Origin: Bacteroidia bacterium
Lineage (GTDB): Bacteria; Bacteroidota; Bacteroidia; Bacteroidales; GCA-2748055
DNA: 7,074 nucleotides
Assembly: GCA_004525825.1 (NCBI GenBank)
Contig: SPBY01000141.1
Location: forward strand, 1-7,074
Direction of reading: 5' to 3'
Numbering within the stretch: the first letter of the stretch is position 1; each line of letters opens with the position of its first letter. The notes beneath the pieces were generated by a model. That model had not been told where the DNA came from, made no database searches, and saw nothing but the letters and a program-made list of their open reading frames with translations. The translations under genes were made by a program, and so were the position numbers. Positions 6,288 through 7,074 of the stretch are shown here, piece by piece.

Positions 6288-7074
6288 TTATTTGCATACC
6301 TGTTCAAGGTATCCCAGTACAAATACGGCGGGGGCGTTCCAGTTGAGGCATACCTCGTTGGACGCATAGCTGGCTTCCACATCTTCAAAGTTTTTCGCGG
6401 GGAAATCGGATGCGTACTCCACCGCAGCTTTGTCCTGCTTGTGCATATTGGGACCACCCAGGATAAAGCCGGGTACAGGCGCTTCTATGCCATCAGCACC
6501 GCTGGGCCGGTGGTGGGGATTCATCACTTGTTTGGATCCGAATCCTGTGAGGAAACTGTAACCAGTGGCATTCTTCCCAAAGATGTAATCGGTGTTCCGG
6601 ATGGCTCCGTCCAGGTACTTCTGATTGCCGCTCAGATGATGGGCAATGCAAAGGATCATGGCCTGGTTCAGGACATCGCTGTTGGAGCCCCATTCAAAGT
6701 GATCGATGCTGATGCCATAGGGAATGGAGTCCATCTTTGCCAGGATCTCGTCCGAAAGGGCGAGGTGCTTTTGTTTCAGGTCCCCAGCCAGCTCCCGGGC
6801 TGTTTCATCTTTAAATTTTTCTGAATTGATCAGCAAGGTATGGAATCCCATGTTTCGGATAAAAAACATCCAGCTGTTGGTGATCTGGTGTTGGTAGGGT
6901 TGAGGATTCTCAATCAGGTAGTCCAGGTACATGCCTTTTCCAGTGGAAATAAGGAGCTCAGCAGCAGCCCAGTAGAAATCATCACTGGAATCATTGTCAC
7001 CATACTGTCCGGTGACTACATCTTCAGGATTCCTGAAATACACCTCGGGATGGGCCACCGCCCATTCCCAGGCA
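6288..7074 (-). CDS. Glycoside hydrolase family 9 (cellulase-type), C-terminal part
   Basis: The reading frame is open to the window edge. A GTG at 7058 is in frame, but the codons before it continue the family alignment (AWEWAVAHPEVYFRNP), so the gene starts outside. Counting from that GTG, the fragment shows DDFYWAAAEL (26-35), an alpha/alpha-barrel helix; the GH9 signature SFLTGFGS...NPHHRPS (168-186) with His182/183 and Arg184 for substrate binding; and DVEASYASNEV (226-236), where Glu235 is the expected catalytic acid. The closing helix NAPAVFVLGYLEQVCK ends the catalytic domain with nothing after it. The two Asp residues that activate water, any Ig-like N-domain and the signal peptide lie outside. 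GH9 enzymes invert beta-1,4-glucosidic bonds in cellulose and xyloglucan-like glucans, and some are exo-acting. It is the first visible gene of the cluster, 13 bp before the permease. Confidence 0.92.
   Translation of the reverse strand, partial: AWEWAVAHPEVYFRNPEDVVTGQYGDNDSSDDFYWAAAELLISTGKGMYLDYLIENPQPYQHQITNSWMFFIRNMGFHTLLINSEKFKDETARELAGDLKQKHLALSDEILAKMDSIPYGISIDHFEWGSNSDVLNQAMILCIAHHLSGNQKYLDGAIRNTDYIFGKNATGYSFLTGFGSKQVMNPHHRPSGADGIEAPVPGFILGGPNMHKQDKAAVEYASDFPAKNFEDVEASYASNEVCLNWNAPAVFVLGYLEQVCK

Noticed and set aside
6441..6824. A plus-strand frame opposite the GH9 gene
   Set aside because: The minus strand carries the GH9 signatures here, and the plus-strand product has none of its own.
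1..7074. tRNA, rRNA, CRISPR, insertion sequence or attachment site
   Set aside because: Reading both strands shows no cloverleaf, no regularly spaced repeats, no transposase frame and no flanking inverted repeats. Nearly all of the window is protein coding on one strand.

Overview
The window reads as part of a Bacteroidota-type chromosome; no genus can be named. Three things support this. The ABC-transporter permease ends in the NPVEALRYE tail typical of that phylum. The membrane-anchored TolB-like/TPR protein has a common Bacteroidota form. Two upstream regions carry a TTG ... TAnnTT promoter resembling the Bacteroidota -33/-7 type, and no strong Shine-Dalgarno stands out at the starts examined. 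Every gene I can support is on the minus strand, so transcription runs from position 7074 toward 1.

Region by region, in transcription order: (1) 7074-6288, the C-terminal part of a glycoside hydrolase family 9 (GH9, cellulase-type) enzyme whose N-terminus lies outside the window. (2) 6274-3986, a full MacB/FtsX-type ABC-transporter permease with no ATPase gene beside it here. (3) 3993-2848, a lipoprotein alpha-L-fucosidase (GH29) whose start overlaps the permease stop by 8 bp. (4) 2847-2092, a free-standing catalytic domain of the 2-oxoacid dehydrogenase E2/chloramphenicol acetyltransferase superfamily, with no lipoyl domain, beginning directly after the fucosidase stop. (5) a 55-bp gap holding a plausible promoter, then 2009-225, a TPR protein with three membrane segments and a TolB-like domain. 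(6) an 84-bp gap with a second promoter of the same layout, then 140-1, the first 46 codons of a twin-arginine (Tat) exported lipoprotein that leaves the window.

Genes 1-4 are packed with gaps of +13, -8 and 0 bp and are probably one operon. A GH9 endoglucanase and a GH29 fucosidase together would suit a plant glycan with a beta-1,4-glucan backbone and fucosylated side chains, such as xyloglucan, but this is inferred from family membership only. The role of the permease and the acyltransferase in such a unit is not known. Genes 5 and 6 each seem to have their own promoter, with the shared layout TTGACT-N17-TAnnTTGC. I see no RNA genes, mobile elements, CRISPR arrays or convincing terminators.
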